Assembly: GCA_945889545.1 (NCBI GenBank)
Contig: CAMDCC010000135.1
Location: 1 to 7,829, forward strand
Reading direction: 5' to 3'
From: Bifidobacterium breve
GTDB lineage: Bacteria; Actinomycetota; Acidimicrobiia; IMCC26256; PALSA-555
Length of the DNA: 7,829 nucleotides
Positions 1 to 6,341 of the stretch are shown piece after piece. The notes beneath the pieces were generated by a model that worked only from the letters and a program-made list of their open reading frames with translations, ran no database searches and was not told the DNA's origin. A program made the position numbers and the translations under genes. The stretch's first letter is position 1; every line of letters starts with the position of its first letter.

Positions 1-550
1 GCGCCAGTGCCTTGAAGCCGAGGACCTGCTCGTAGAACTCGATCGAGCGCTCGAAGTCGGTGACGTTGACGATTCCAACGCTGATGCGCTCCGTTGGGCC
101 CGACATGAGCTCGATGAGCGTGCCGTCGGGGTCCTCGCACACGAACGCCTTCATCGACGGAACACCCTCGACGTCGACGTCGTGCGGCGCGCCATAGCAG
201 TCGACGCCCGCGGCGATCAGCCGCTGGTACGCGGCGTCGATGTCGGGCGTGGTCATGCCGATGCGCGCGAAACCGGGGATCGTTGCGTTCGGATACGGCT
301 GTCCAGTCGGTGGCGGCACTTGCCATTCGACAAGGTCGAGAGCGACGCCATCGAGCCCGCGCCCGTCGGCGAGGATCCACGCGTCCCACTGTGCACGGTC
401 GAGTCCGAACGCCTCGCCCGGTTGCGGTTCTGAGGGTGTGGTGCGGACTATGGCCGTGAGCCCTAGGAGGTCCCGGTAGAACGTGAGTGAACGCTCCAGG
501 TTCGAACAGTTGACGTTGAGATGAAATACCCGTGACACCCCAATCGCCAT
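1..550 (-). CDS. VOC family (glyoxalase/dioxygenase fold) protein, two modules, C-terminus cut by window edge
   Basis: Reads leftward from ATG at 550 for 183 codons and leaves the window without a stop. The first VOC domain covers residues about 6-150. A beta-alpha-beta unit begins VFHLNVNCSNLERSLTFY (residues 8-25), and a second half starts near GFARIGM (93) and ends in CEDPDGTLIELM (138-149). His10 and Glu147 sit where VOC metal ligands usually lie. A second domain begins at about 155 with ISVGIVNVTDFERSIEFYEQ, and its position equivalent to His10 is Val158. VOC proteins include glyoxalases, extradiol dioxygenases and antibiotic-binding proteins, and the sequence does not decide between them. 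An upstream in-frame GTG at -9 is possible, but no clear ribosome site separates the two. It is divergent from the SnoaL-like gene, so it belongs to a separate transcript. Family is secure; reaction is unknown. Confidence 0.85.
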   Translation of the reverse strand, partial: MAIGVSRVFHLNVNCSNLERSLTFYRDLLGLTAIVRTTPSEPQPGEAFGLDRAQWDAWILADGRGLDGVALDLVEWQVPPPTGQPYPNATIPGFARIGMTTPDIDAAYQRLIAAGVDCYGAPHDVDVEGVPSMKAFVCEDPDGTLIELMSGPTERISVGIVNVTDFERSIEFYEQVLGFKALA

Positions 551-738
551 GGAGCGCACGCTAACCAACGCTCCGCTCTTGGTGCTGCGCACCTCCACTG
601 GTCGCCGTCGCGAGCGACGACTCCTTGCTCCAGCGGTCGGAACAGCCGCCGCTTCCGCGGGGCCGCTCGGGCCCCGGCTACCTGTGCCGCTTGGAACCGC
701 CGGTCTCGTTGGTCGCAGCCGGTAGCCTCGCCCGCGTC
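551..738. other. Divergent intergenic region, no confident gene
   Basis: This stretch lies between the start of the VOC gene (minus) and the start chosen for the SnoaL-like gene (plus), so it should hold promoters for both. I see no convincing -35/-10 pair, operator or terminator. A 58-codon plus-strand frame (549-725) starts in the CCATGG that also holds the VOC start. Its opening NAPLLVLRTSTGRR loosely recalls the N-terminal strand of deazaflavin-dependent (F420) nitroreductases. The rest does not fit that family, so it could at most be a decayed remnant. Confidence 0.5.
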
Positions 739-1191
739 ATGGACGCCAGGAACGCGATCGAGCACATCGTGTACGGCTACGCCGAGCGCATCGACCTGGG
801 TGACCTCGCGGGTGTCGCCGAGCTGTTCGCGCACGCTCGCTACAAGGGCGGCGGGTATGACGATCCCGGTGTCGAGGGATCACAGGCGGTGCTCGAGATC
901 CTCCAGGGAATGGTGCGGCTGTACGACGACGGCACGCCGCGCACGAAGCACGTCACCACCAACCTCACGATCGATGCCGACGATGCTGCGGGCGCGGCCA
1001 CATCGCACTCCTATTTCACCGTTTTCCAACAGCTCCAGGGCTTTCCGCTCCAAGCCGTGATCGCCGGCCGGTATCACGACACCTTCGCTCGGGTCGACGG
1101 AGCATGGCGGCTCACCGAGCGCGTGATCCTGTGTGATCTGATCGGTGATCTCAGTCACCACCTGACCGTCGACCCGTTTGCCGGGGAGTAA
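739..1191 (+). CDS. SnoaL-like / nuclear transport factor 2-like protein
   Basis: A 150-residue protein of typical length for the SnoaL-like cone fold (PF13577 type). Family marks visible are the N-terminal helix with YGYAERIDLGD (12-22) and GVAELF (25-30), then KHVTTNLTID (70-79), a central strand SHSYFTVFQQLQ (89-100) and the C-terminal GRYHDTFARVDGAWRLTER (110-128). Family members include steroid isomerases, polyketide cyclases, dehydratases and ring-dioxygenase beta subunits, often in catabolic clusters. His71 and Asp20/Asp22 are in places often used for catalysis, but the reaction cannot be named. The frame is open back to 625, but ATG 739 is preferred because family proteins start just before this first helix. 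The ribosome site is weak. The next gene starts 18 bases after the stop in the same frame, suggesting one transcript. Confidence 0.82.
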   Translation: MDARNAIEHIVYGYAERIDLGDLAGVAELFAHARYKGGGYDDPGVEGSQAVLEILQGMVRLYDDGTPRTKHVTTNLTIDADDAAGAATSHSYFTVFQQLQGFPLQAVIAGRYHDTFARVDGAWRLTERVILCDLIGDLSHHLTVDPFAGE

Positions 1192-1209
1192 CACGATGCT
1201 GCACATCCC

Positions 1210-2013
1210 ATGCTGAAGATTGACGACGCGGATCGCGTCCGGCTCATCACGTTCGCTCGACCCGAGGCGCGCAATGCCTTCGATACGCCGCTGTACACGG
1301 CCGTGGCAGAGGCGCTGGAAGAGGCTGCTGCGCGTGACGACATCGCCGTCGTGGTGCTCACCGGCGAGGGCACCGCGTATTCGGCCGGTCAGGACCTTGG
1401 CGAGATGGGGCGCTTGTCGACGCCGGAGGTGAAGGCCGCTCGCGAGGGGGGACACGGTCCCGCCGTCGAGCACGGCTTCCGCCGCTTTGTGAGCGCGCTC
1501 GAGGCGTTCCCCAAGCCGGTGATCGCCGCGGTGAACGGCGTCGCCGTTGGTCTCGGCACGACGATGCTCCCGTACTGCGACCTCGTGCTGGCCAGCACGA
1601 AGGCTCGGTTCCGGCTGCCGTTCGCGTCTCTGGGTGTCGTGCCTGAAGCCGGGAGCTCGTTCAACCTGCCGGCGGTCATGGGTTGGCAGGCCGCGGCGCA
1701 CGTGCTCTTCACCGCCGACTGGATCGATGCGGAGCAGGCCGTCGCCTTCGGGTTGGCCTGGCGCATCTGCGAGCCTGACGCGCTCCTGCCTGAGGCGCTC
1801 GACGTCGCCCGGTCGATCGCCCGGATGCCACTGGTGTCCCTCGTGGGGACGAAGCAGCTCTTGCTCGCGACTCGGCTCGATCTTGCCCGCGCCGCCCGGC
1901 AACGTGAGGAAGCCGCTTTCGTCGAGCTCACCGGCGGGCCCGCAAGTCGGGAGGCCATCGCTGCCTTTCTCGAGAAGCGCGAGCCCGACTTCACGAATCT
2001 GCCCCCAGAGTAA
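1210..2013 (+). CDS. Crotonase-family enoyl-CoA isomerase-like protein (would often be labelled enoyl-CoA hydratase)
   Basis: A 267-residue protein of normal crotonase length. The two oxyanion-hole segments are AYSAGQDL (56-63) and NGVAVGLGTTM (109-119). The C-terminal helical part ends in the family-typical SREAIAAFLEKREPDF. The two catalytic glutamates of mitochondrial enoyl-CoA hydratase (Glu144 and Glu164 in rat) align with Thr118 and Phe138, so water addition by the usual mechanism is unlikely. The segment LPFASLGVVPEAGSSFNLP (136-154) instead matches the pattern of peroxisomal-type delta3-delta2-enoyl-CoA isomerases (yeast Eci1, human ECI2), whose single catalytic Glu lies in a PEGCSS-like motif. 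Here that is Glu146. I infer movement of a double bond in an unsaturated acyl-CoA during beta-oxidation. ATG 1210 is the only start codon after the in-frame stop at 1189-1191. No clear ribosome site is present, so coupling to the upstream gene is plausible. Confidence 0.88.
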   Translation: MLKIDDADRVRLITFARPEARNAFDTPLYTAVAEALEEAAARDDIAVVVLTGEGTAYSAGQDLGEMGRLSTPEVKAAREGGHGPAVEHGFRRFVSALEAFPKPVIAAVNGVAVGLGTTMLPYCDLVLASTKARFRLPFASLGVVPEAGSSFNLPAVMGWQAAAHVLFTADWIDAEQAVAFGLAWRICEPDALLPEALDVARSIARMPLVSLVGTKQLLLATRLDLARAARQREEAAFVELTGGPASREAIAAFLEKREPDFTNLPPE

Positions 2014-2028
2014 GATCACCCCCGATTC

Positions 2029-2036
2029 GAGAGGAG
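2029..2036 (+). promoter_or_regulatory. Strong ribosome binding site for the ferredoxin gene
   Basis: GAGAGGAG lies seven bases before ATG 2044. It is the best Shine-Dalgarno match in the plus-strand run and fixes the ferredoxin start. It suggests the ferredoxin is translated more strongly than its neighbours. Confidence 0.75.
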
Positions 2037-2043
2037 CGCGTTC

Positions 2044-2244
2044 ATGGCGTGGAAAGTCGTAGTCGACTTCGATCTGTGCGAGAGCAATGCGATCTGCATG
2101 GGTCTGGTCCCGGAAGTCTTCGAAGTTCGCGACGACGACTTCCTCTACATCCTGCAGGAGAACCCGCCCGACGAGCTGCGCCAAGGGGTCGAACAGGCCG
2201 TGCGCCAGTGCCCGAAGCAGGCGATCTCCATCGCCGAGGAGTAA
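2044..2244 (+). CDS. Small 3Fe-4S (or 4Fe-4S) ferredoxin of the mycobacterial P450-partner type
   Basis: A 66-residue acidic protein with cluster ligands Cys12, Cys18 and Cys56, the last followed by Pro in the usual CP pair. The spacing is C-x2-X-x2-C ... CP, where X is Asn15. In a four-cysteine ferredoxin X would be Cys. In actinobacterial ferredoxins that pass electrons to cytochromes P450, X is variable (His, Asn and others) and the cluster is often 3Fe-4S. DFDLC at the N-terminus and AISIAEE at the end are typical of the group. It would act in the cytoplasm, taking electrons from a ferredoxin reductase. Neither a P450 nor a reductase lies in this window, so its partner must be elsewhere. 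It follows the crotonase by 30 bases and is probably co-transcribed with it. Confidence 0.92.
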   Translation: MAWKVVVDFDLCESNAICMGLVPEVFEVRDDDFLYILQENPPDELRQGVEQAVRQCPKQAISIAEE

Positions 2245-2254
2245 CCACCTCCTT
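2236..2254 (+). promoter_or_regulatory. Possible short hairpin over the ferredoxin stop codon
   Basis: GAGGAG (2236-2241) can pair with CTCCTT (2249-2254), giving six pairs including one G-U, across a seven-base loop that contains the stop. GAGGAG is the only Shine-Dalgarno-like sequence before the phosphatase gene, but it is 19 bases from that ATG. The hairpin could modulate coupling or be chance. No U-run follows, so it is not an intrinsic terminator. Confidence 0.25.
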
Positions 2255-2260
2255 GTTGCA

Positions 2261-3031
2261 ATGGCCATGACCGAACGTCGAGTCACCCTCGACGGACCTG
2301 TGAACTTCCGCGACATCGGCGGATACGCCACGGCCGATGGCGGACGAGTGAAGTGGGGTCGCGTCTTCCGCAGCGACTCGCTCCACCACCTCACCGAGGC
2401 CGACGGCCCGCGCCTCGCGCATATCGGGATCGCCACCGCACTCGACTTCCGCGCGCACGACGAGCTCGACCGGATCGGCATCGGGCACCTCGGCAACCTC
2501 GAGATCAAGCACGTACACGTGCCCACCGTCGATCAGGTGCTGCACACCGTCCGCCCACCCGACGCGGTGGTCCCCGGCACGGTGGCTGAGATCTACCTGC
2601 GCATGCTCGAAGCCGGTTCCAAGGCGTATGCAGCCGCGATGCGCACGTTGGTGGAGCCCGACGCGCTGCCTGCCGTCTACTTCTGCATGGCCGGCAAGGA
2701 CCGCACCGGCGTGTTCTCTGCGTTCCTGCTCGGTCTGCTCGGAGTCGGCGACCTCGACATCGTGGCCGACTACGTGATGACACATGAGGTGGTCGAACAG
2801 ATCCACGAGCGAGGCCGGGCCGAGCGAGCCGGGATGCCCGACCTTCCCGAGCGCGACAAGATCTGGGCCGAGATGCCCGAGGACCTCCTGGGCGCGAAGG
2901 CGCCGAGCATGGAAGGTCTGATCGCCGGCGTGCACGCGAAGTACGGCGGCTGGATCGGGTACGCCGACGCGATCGGCATCGATGAGTTCGTCATCCTCGA
3001 GCTGCGTGAGCTCCTGTTGGAGGATGAATAG
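2261..3031 (+). CDS. Tyrosine-phosphatase-like protein (Tyr_phosphatase3 / MptpB type)
   Basis: A 256-residue protein with the family order intact: NFRDIGGY (15-22), RVFRSDSLHHLT (34-45), ALDFRAHDE (60-68, the usual D-L-R-x-x-x-E position) and the phosphate loop CMAGKDRTG (142-150). Cys142 is the nucleophile and Arg148 the phosphate-binding residue. AGKDR is the loop form found in Mycobacterium tuberculosis MptpB, which acts on phosphotyrosine and phosphoinositides. The C-terminal KYGGWIGYADAIGI ... LRELLLE also fits the family. The residue before Cys142 is Phe where CX5R phosphatases nearly always have His. No signal peptide is seen. The frame is open back to 2087, but that part overlaps the ferredoxin, so ATG 2261 (or 2267, also in frame) is the start. 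Its substrate and any link to the catabolic genes are unknown. Confidence 0.88.
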   Translation: MAMTERRVTLDGPVNFRDIGGYATADGGRVKWGRVFRSDSLHHLTEADGPRLAHIGIATALDFRAHDELDRIGIGHLGNLEIKHVHVPTVDQVLHTVRPPDAVVPGTVAEIYLRMLEAGSKAYAAAMRTLVEPDALPAVYFCMAGKDRTGVFSAFLLGLLGVGDLDIVADYVMTHEVVEQIHERGRAERAGMPDLPERDKIWAEMPEDLLGAKAPSMEGLIAGVHAKYGGWIGYADAIGIDEFVILELRELLLEDE

Positions 3032-3034
3032 CCG

Positions 3035-4582
3035 TCAGATGGCGCGCTCGCGTCCTTCCCAATATGGGTCGCGGAGCTTGCGCTTGTAGAGCTTGCCGTT
3101 GGGGTCGCGTGGCATCTCGGTGGTGAAGTCGATCGATTTCGGGCGCTTGAACTTGGCGAGCCGGGTCGCCGACCATTCGAGGATCTCGGCCTCGAGCTCG
3201 GGACTGGCGCCCACTCCTTCGATCGGCTCGACCACCGCCTTCACCTCTTCGCCCCAGTCCTCGTGAGGAACACCGAAGACGGCGACGTCGGCGACCTTCG
3301 GGTGCATGATGAGCTCACTCTCGATCTCGGCGGGATAGATGTTCGCTCCGCCGGAGATGATCATGTCGATCTTGCGGTCCGACAGGAACAGCCAACCGTC
3401 GGGGTCGAGGAAGCCGACGTCGCCGACGGTGAAGAACTTGCCCTTGAAGCTCTTGTCGGTCTTGTCCTTGTCTTTGAAGTACTCGAAGTTGCCCGTCATC
3501 ATGTGCATGTAGACGGTGCCGATCTCACCGGCGGGCAGCTCGTTGCCGTCGTCGTCGAGGATCACGACCTCTGAGATCGGCCACGCGCGGCCGACGGTGC
3601 CGGGGTGTTCGAGCCACTCCGCGGCATACACGATCGTGCCGCCGCCTTCGCTTGCCGCGTAGTACTCGTCGATCACCGGACCCCACCACTCGATCATCTG
3701 ACGCTTCACGTCGGGCGGGCACGGCGCGGCCGCATGCACCATGTGGCGTAGCGACGATACGTCGTACTTCGTGCGCTCGTCCTCGGGGATCCCGAGCAGG
3801 CGCACGAACTGCGTCGGCACCATGTGCGTGTTCGTGACCTTGTACGTGTCGATCAACCGCATCATGTCGTTCGGGGTCCACTTGTCCATGATCACGAGGG
3901 TGTGACCGATGTGGATCGCCGAGCCCGCGAACACGAGCACCGCGGTGTGGTACAGCGGCGAGCCCACGATGTGCACGTTGTCGTCGAAGGGCTGGAGCCC
4001 GAACATGAAGAGCATCCCGCCGAACCCGTTGCCGGCAGCCTCGGGATCGATGCCTGGCAGCGCGCGCCGAACACCCTTCGGACGCCCCGTCGTGCCCGAC
4101 GTGTAGTTCATGACCATGCCGGCCTGCCGATCAGCCGGCATGTCGGCGGACTGACCCGCCTTCAGCTCGTCGTACGCGCGGAAGCCGGGGATGTCGCCAC
4201 CGACGGCGAACCGCCCATCGACGGGGAAGTCGATCTCGTCGGCCGCGGCGGTGGCTTCGGTGGCGAAGCGGGCGTGCGACACGAAGACCTTGGCCTCGCA
4301 GTCGCTCACGATGTACGCGATCTCCGGACCCACGAGATGCCAGTTGATCGGAATGAGATAGAAGCCGGCCTGGCTGACCGCGAGGAACAGCTCGAAGACT
4401 TCGACCGAGTTCGGGAGCAGCATCGCCACCGCGTCACCCGGCTCGAGCCCCATCGCCCGCAGTCCGTGCACCAACTGGTTGCACGATGCCAGCAGCTCGC
4501 CCGCGGCCACATGGCGTTCATCGGAGTCGACGATCGCCAGGTGATCCGGATTCGCCTGAGCAATCTGCCAAAAGCCCACCAT
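3035..4582 (-). CDS. Acyl-CoA synthetase (AMP-forming, ANL superfamily, PRK08276-type)
   Basis: A 515-residue fatty-acid/carboxylate CoA ligase that makes acyl-CoA and AMP from acid, ATP and CoA. ANL motifs are in order: phosphate loop YTSGTTGRPKG (160-170), EYYAASEGGG (306-315), TVGDVGFLD (385-393), hinge SDRKIDMIISGG (401-412) and the C-terminal GKLYKRKLR with catalytic Lys497. Segments such as INWHLVGPEIAYIV, RALPGIDP and AAAPCPPDVKR resemble the group NCBI labels PRK08276, long-chain-fatty-acid-CoA ligase. The substrate is not readable. A GTG at 4618 would add 12 residues coded by the repeat tract. ATG 4582 is preferred because GGAG lies six bases before it and the protein then starts where family members do. 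It is the second gene of a minus-strand pair, and its stop is three bases from the convergent phosphatase stop. Confidence 0.93.
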   Translation of the reverse strand: MVGFWQIAQANPDHLAIVDSDERHVAAGELLASCNQLVHGLRAMGLEPGDAVAMLLPNSVEVFELFLAVSQAGFYLIPINWHLVGPEIAYIVSDCEAKVFVSHARFATEATAAADEIDFPVDGRFAVGGDIPGFRAYDELKAGQSADMPADRQAGMVMNYTSGTTGRPKGVRRALPGIDPEAAGNGFGGMLFMFGLQPFDDNVHIVGSPLYHTAVLVFAGSAIHIGHTLVIMDKWTPNDMMRLIDTYKVTNTHMVPTQFVRLLGIPEDERTKYDVSSLRHMVHAAAPCPPDVKRQMIEWWGPVIDEYYAASEGGGTIVYAAEWLEHPGTVGRAWPISEVVILDDDGNELPAGEIGTVYMHMMTGNFEYFKDKDKTDKSFKGKFFTVGDVGFLDPDGWLFLSDRKIDMIISGGANIYPAEIESELIMHPKVADVAVFGVPHEDWGEEVKAVVEPIEGVGASPELEAEILEWSATRLAKFKRPKSIDFTTEMPRDPNGKLYKRKLRDPYWEGRERAI

Positions 4583-4588
4583 GCTTTG

Positions 4589-4598
4589 CTCCGCTCCC
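4589..4598 (-). promoter_or_regulatory. Ribosome binding site supporting the ATG 4582 start
   Basis: On the minus strand GGGAGCGGAG precedes ATG 4582, with the nearer GGAG six bases from the start. This favours 4582 over the upstream GTG 4618. Confidence 0.6.
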
Positions 4599-4612
4599 AC
4601 TGCGCTACTTCC

Positions 4613-4648
4613 GCTCACTTCGTTCGCTCCATTCGCTTCGTTCGCTCC
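4613..4648. repeat. Tandem imperfect 18-base repeat between the two ligase genes
   Basis: Two adjacent 18-base units (4613-4630 and 4631-4648) match at 15 of 18 positions and share CTTCGTTCGCTCC exactly. More degenerate copies of TTCGTT/TTCGCT continue to about 4677, into the 3' end of the upstream ligase gene, where they encode its last residues ANERNE. Read on the coding (minus) strand the unit is GGAGCGAACGAAG-like. Such serine/glutamate-rich GAGCGAACGAAG tracts occur at gene ends in various GC-rich bacteria, and their role is not known to me. Confidence 0.75.
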
Positions 4649-4657
4649 GCAGCGAGC

Positions 4658-6289
4658 TCATTCGTTGCGCTCGTTCGCCGCCTGTGACGCAAGGCGTTTG
4701 GCCCAGCGGTAGTCGGGCTTGCCGACCGGTGTGCGCGGGATCTCGTCGGTGAGGTGCAGCTCGCGGGGTTGCTTGTAGCGCGCGAGTCGGTCGGCGCAGA
4801 AGTCTTGGAGGCTCTCGAGGGTGACGTCGGCGCCGTCGCGAGTCGTGACGATCGCGGCCACTCGTTCCTGGAAGCGCTCGTCGGCCACGCCCACGACGAC
4901 GGCGTCGAACACGTCCGGGTGCGCTTTGAGCACCGCCTCGACCTCTTCGGGGTACACCTTCTCGCCGCCGGTGTTGATGCACCCGGAACCGCGGCCGAGC
5001 AGGTGCAGCGTGCCGTCGGCGTCGACGGTGGCGGCGTCGCCGGGGATCACCCATCGCTCGCCGTCGGGGTCGACGAGAAACGTGGCTGCGGTCTTCTCCA
5101 CGTCCTTGTAGTACCCGAGCGGGATGTGGCCGCGGCGAGCAAGCCGTCCCACCTGACCCGAGCCGGGCTCGACCGGGCGGCCGTTGTCGTCGAGCACGCT
5201 CGTGGTCGGGTTCATCGTGAACTTCGGGCCGCCACGCTCGAGGTCGAGCACGGTGCCGGCATGTCCGGTCTCCGAAGCGCCAAAGCTGTCCATGACGAGG
5301 GCCGTCGGGAGCAGTCGCGTGAGCTCCTCGCGCACCGTAGAAGAGAGGATGGCGCCGCCCGAGCCGATGATCGCCACGGACGAAAGGTCGTAGGCCGCGC
5401 CAGGTGCGGCGAGCGCGTCGGCGAGCGGACGGGCCATCGCGTCGCCCACCACCATGATCGAGTTCGCCCGCTCGCGCTCGGCGAGTCGGAGCACGCGCTC
5501 TCCGTCGTAGTGACGGTCGCAGTTGAGCACCACGGTGTTGCCCGAGAAGAAGTTGATGAACGACGCCCATTGGCCGCCGCCGTGCATCATCGGGGCGTTC
5601 ACGATCTGCACGCTGACGGCGTCGTCGGCGACGACCCGGCTGCCGAGCTCCTCGGGCGTGGTGATCGGCGGCTGACCGAAGCCACCCCCACCGAGGGCCG
5701 CGAAGAAGATGTCCTCCTGGCGCCAGAGCACGCCCTTGGGCATGCCGGTGGTACCGCCCGTATAGAGGATGTACAGGTCGTCGGGGGAGCGCGGCGCGAA
5801 GTCGCGAGCGGGTGACGCGCCGGCCAGCGCGGCCTCGTACTCCACTGCTCCGAGGTCGGCGACGGCCTTGGCCGATTCTTCATCAGTGCTCCCGTCGTCG
5901 AGCACGACGAGGTGGTGGAGATCGACCGAGTCGGGTGCGACCGTGGCGACCATGGGGGCAAAAGCCCGTTCGAAGATGAGCGCTCGCGTATCGGAGTTCT
6001 GGAGCATGTAGCGCAGCTCGTCGGCCACATAGCGGTAGTTCACGTTGATGACCGACGCCCGGGCCTTGTAGATCCCGAGCTCGGCTTCCACCCATTCAGC
6101 CCGGTTCCAGGAGAGCACGGCCACCGGGTCGCCGGGTGCGATGCCGGCTTCGCAGAGGTGGTGGGCCAGGCGGTTCGCCCGTTCGTCGAGCTCCCGGTAG
6201 GTCAGCCTCTGGTCGCCCGCGACCAAGGCCAGGCGATCGGGACAGGTGTCGACGACGACCTCGAAGAGATCAGCCAAGTTGAAGGGCAT
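4658..6289 (-). CDS. Acyl-CoA synthetase, FadD19-like (steroid side-chain or fatty-acid CoA ligase)
   Basis: A 543-residue ANL-superfamily CoA ligase. Motifs are YTGGTTGMPKG (176-186), GDAMARPL (282-289), DSFGASETG (334-342), PGDAATVD (416-423), GRGSGCINTGGEKVYPEEVE (432-451) and the C-terminal PVGKPDYRWAK (521-531) with catalytic Lys524. The GRGS-x-x-IN-x-GGEKVYPEEVE and GKPDYRWAK stretches, and the opening NLADLFE ... PDR, closely resemble what I recall of mycobacterial FadD19, which activates the 26-carboxyl of cholesterol side-chain intermediates. A steroid-type acid is therefore a fair guess, but FadD relatives with other substrates share these motifs. The frame is open to 6721. ATG 6289 is chosen because family proteins begin at this motif; ATG 6307 would add six residues. 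Neither has a good ribosome site, so leaderless translation is possible. The other ligase follows after 75 bases, probably in one operon. Confidence 0.93.
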   Translation of the reverse strand: MPFNLADLFEVVVDTCPDRLALVAGDQRLTYRELDERANRLAHHLCEAGIAPGDPVAVLSWNRAEWVEAELGIYKARASVINVNYRYVADELRYMLQNSDTRALIFERAFAPMVATVAPDSVDLHHLVVLDDGSTDEESAKAVADLGAVEYEAALAGASPARDFAPRSPDDLYILYTGGTTGMPKGVLWRQEDIFFAALGGGGFGQPPITTPEELGSRVVADDAVSVQIVNAPMMHGGGQWASFINFFSGNTVVLNCDRHYDGERVLRLAERERANSIMVVGDAMARPLADALAAPGAAYDLSSVAIIGSGGAILSSTVREELTRLLPTALVMDSFGASETGHAGTVLDLERGGPKFTMNPTTSVLDDNGRPVEPGSGQVGRLARRGHIPLGYYKDVEKTAATFLVDPDGERWVIPGDAATVDADGTLHLLGRGSGCINTGGEKVYPEEVEAVLKAHPDVFDAVVVGVADERFQERVAAIVTTRDGADVTLESLQDFCADRLARYKQPRELHLTDEIPRTPVGKPDYRWAKRLASQAANERNE

Positions 6290-6341
6290 GCGCAAGAAGT
6301 AGAACATGTTCCAGTCAGGCGATGCCAACAGCAGGGACCCC
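6290..6341. promoter_or_regulatory. Divergent promoter region with a perfect 10-base palindrome
   Basis: This 52-base gap separates the minus-strand ligase operon from the plus-strand SDR pair and must hold at least part of both promoters. It contains the perfect palindrome GAACATGTTC (6302-6311), a size and placement that suit a dimeric repressor such as a TetR or similar regulator. A weak plus-strand promoter guess is TTGAAG (6279-6284) with TAGAAC (6300-6305), but the 15-base spacing is short and I do not rely on it. The palindrome centre also contains ATG on both strands. Confidence 0.35.

Noticed and set aside
625..738. N-terminal extension of the SnoaL-like protein from ATG 625
   Set aside because: The 38 extra residues are Pro/Arg-rich, look like translated intergenic DNA, and the family fold starts right after Met at 739.
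880..2526. Long minus-strand open frame of 548 codons antisense to the crotonase and ferredoxin
   Set aside because: It lies opposite three well-supported genes, has no recognisable motif, and such long antisense frames are expected in GC-rich DNA.
4605..4680. TTCGCTC repeats considered as a CRISPR array
   Set aside because: Units are adjacent with no unique spacers, only about two good copies, and no cas genes are nearby.
3824..4687. Plus-strand 287-codon frame opposite the first ligase
   Set aside because: Antisense to a gene with all ANL motifs; His/Val/Asp-rich composition typical of a shadow frame.
4605..5570. 321-codon minus-strand frame ending in Ser-Glu-Arg repeats
   Set aside because: It is a shifted frame of the FadD19-like ligase; the Ser-Glu-Arg tail is the 18-base repeat read in another frame.
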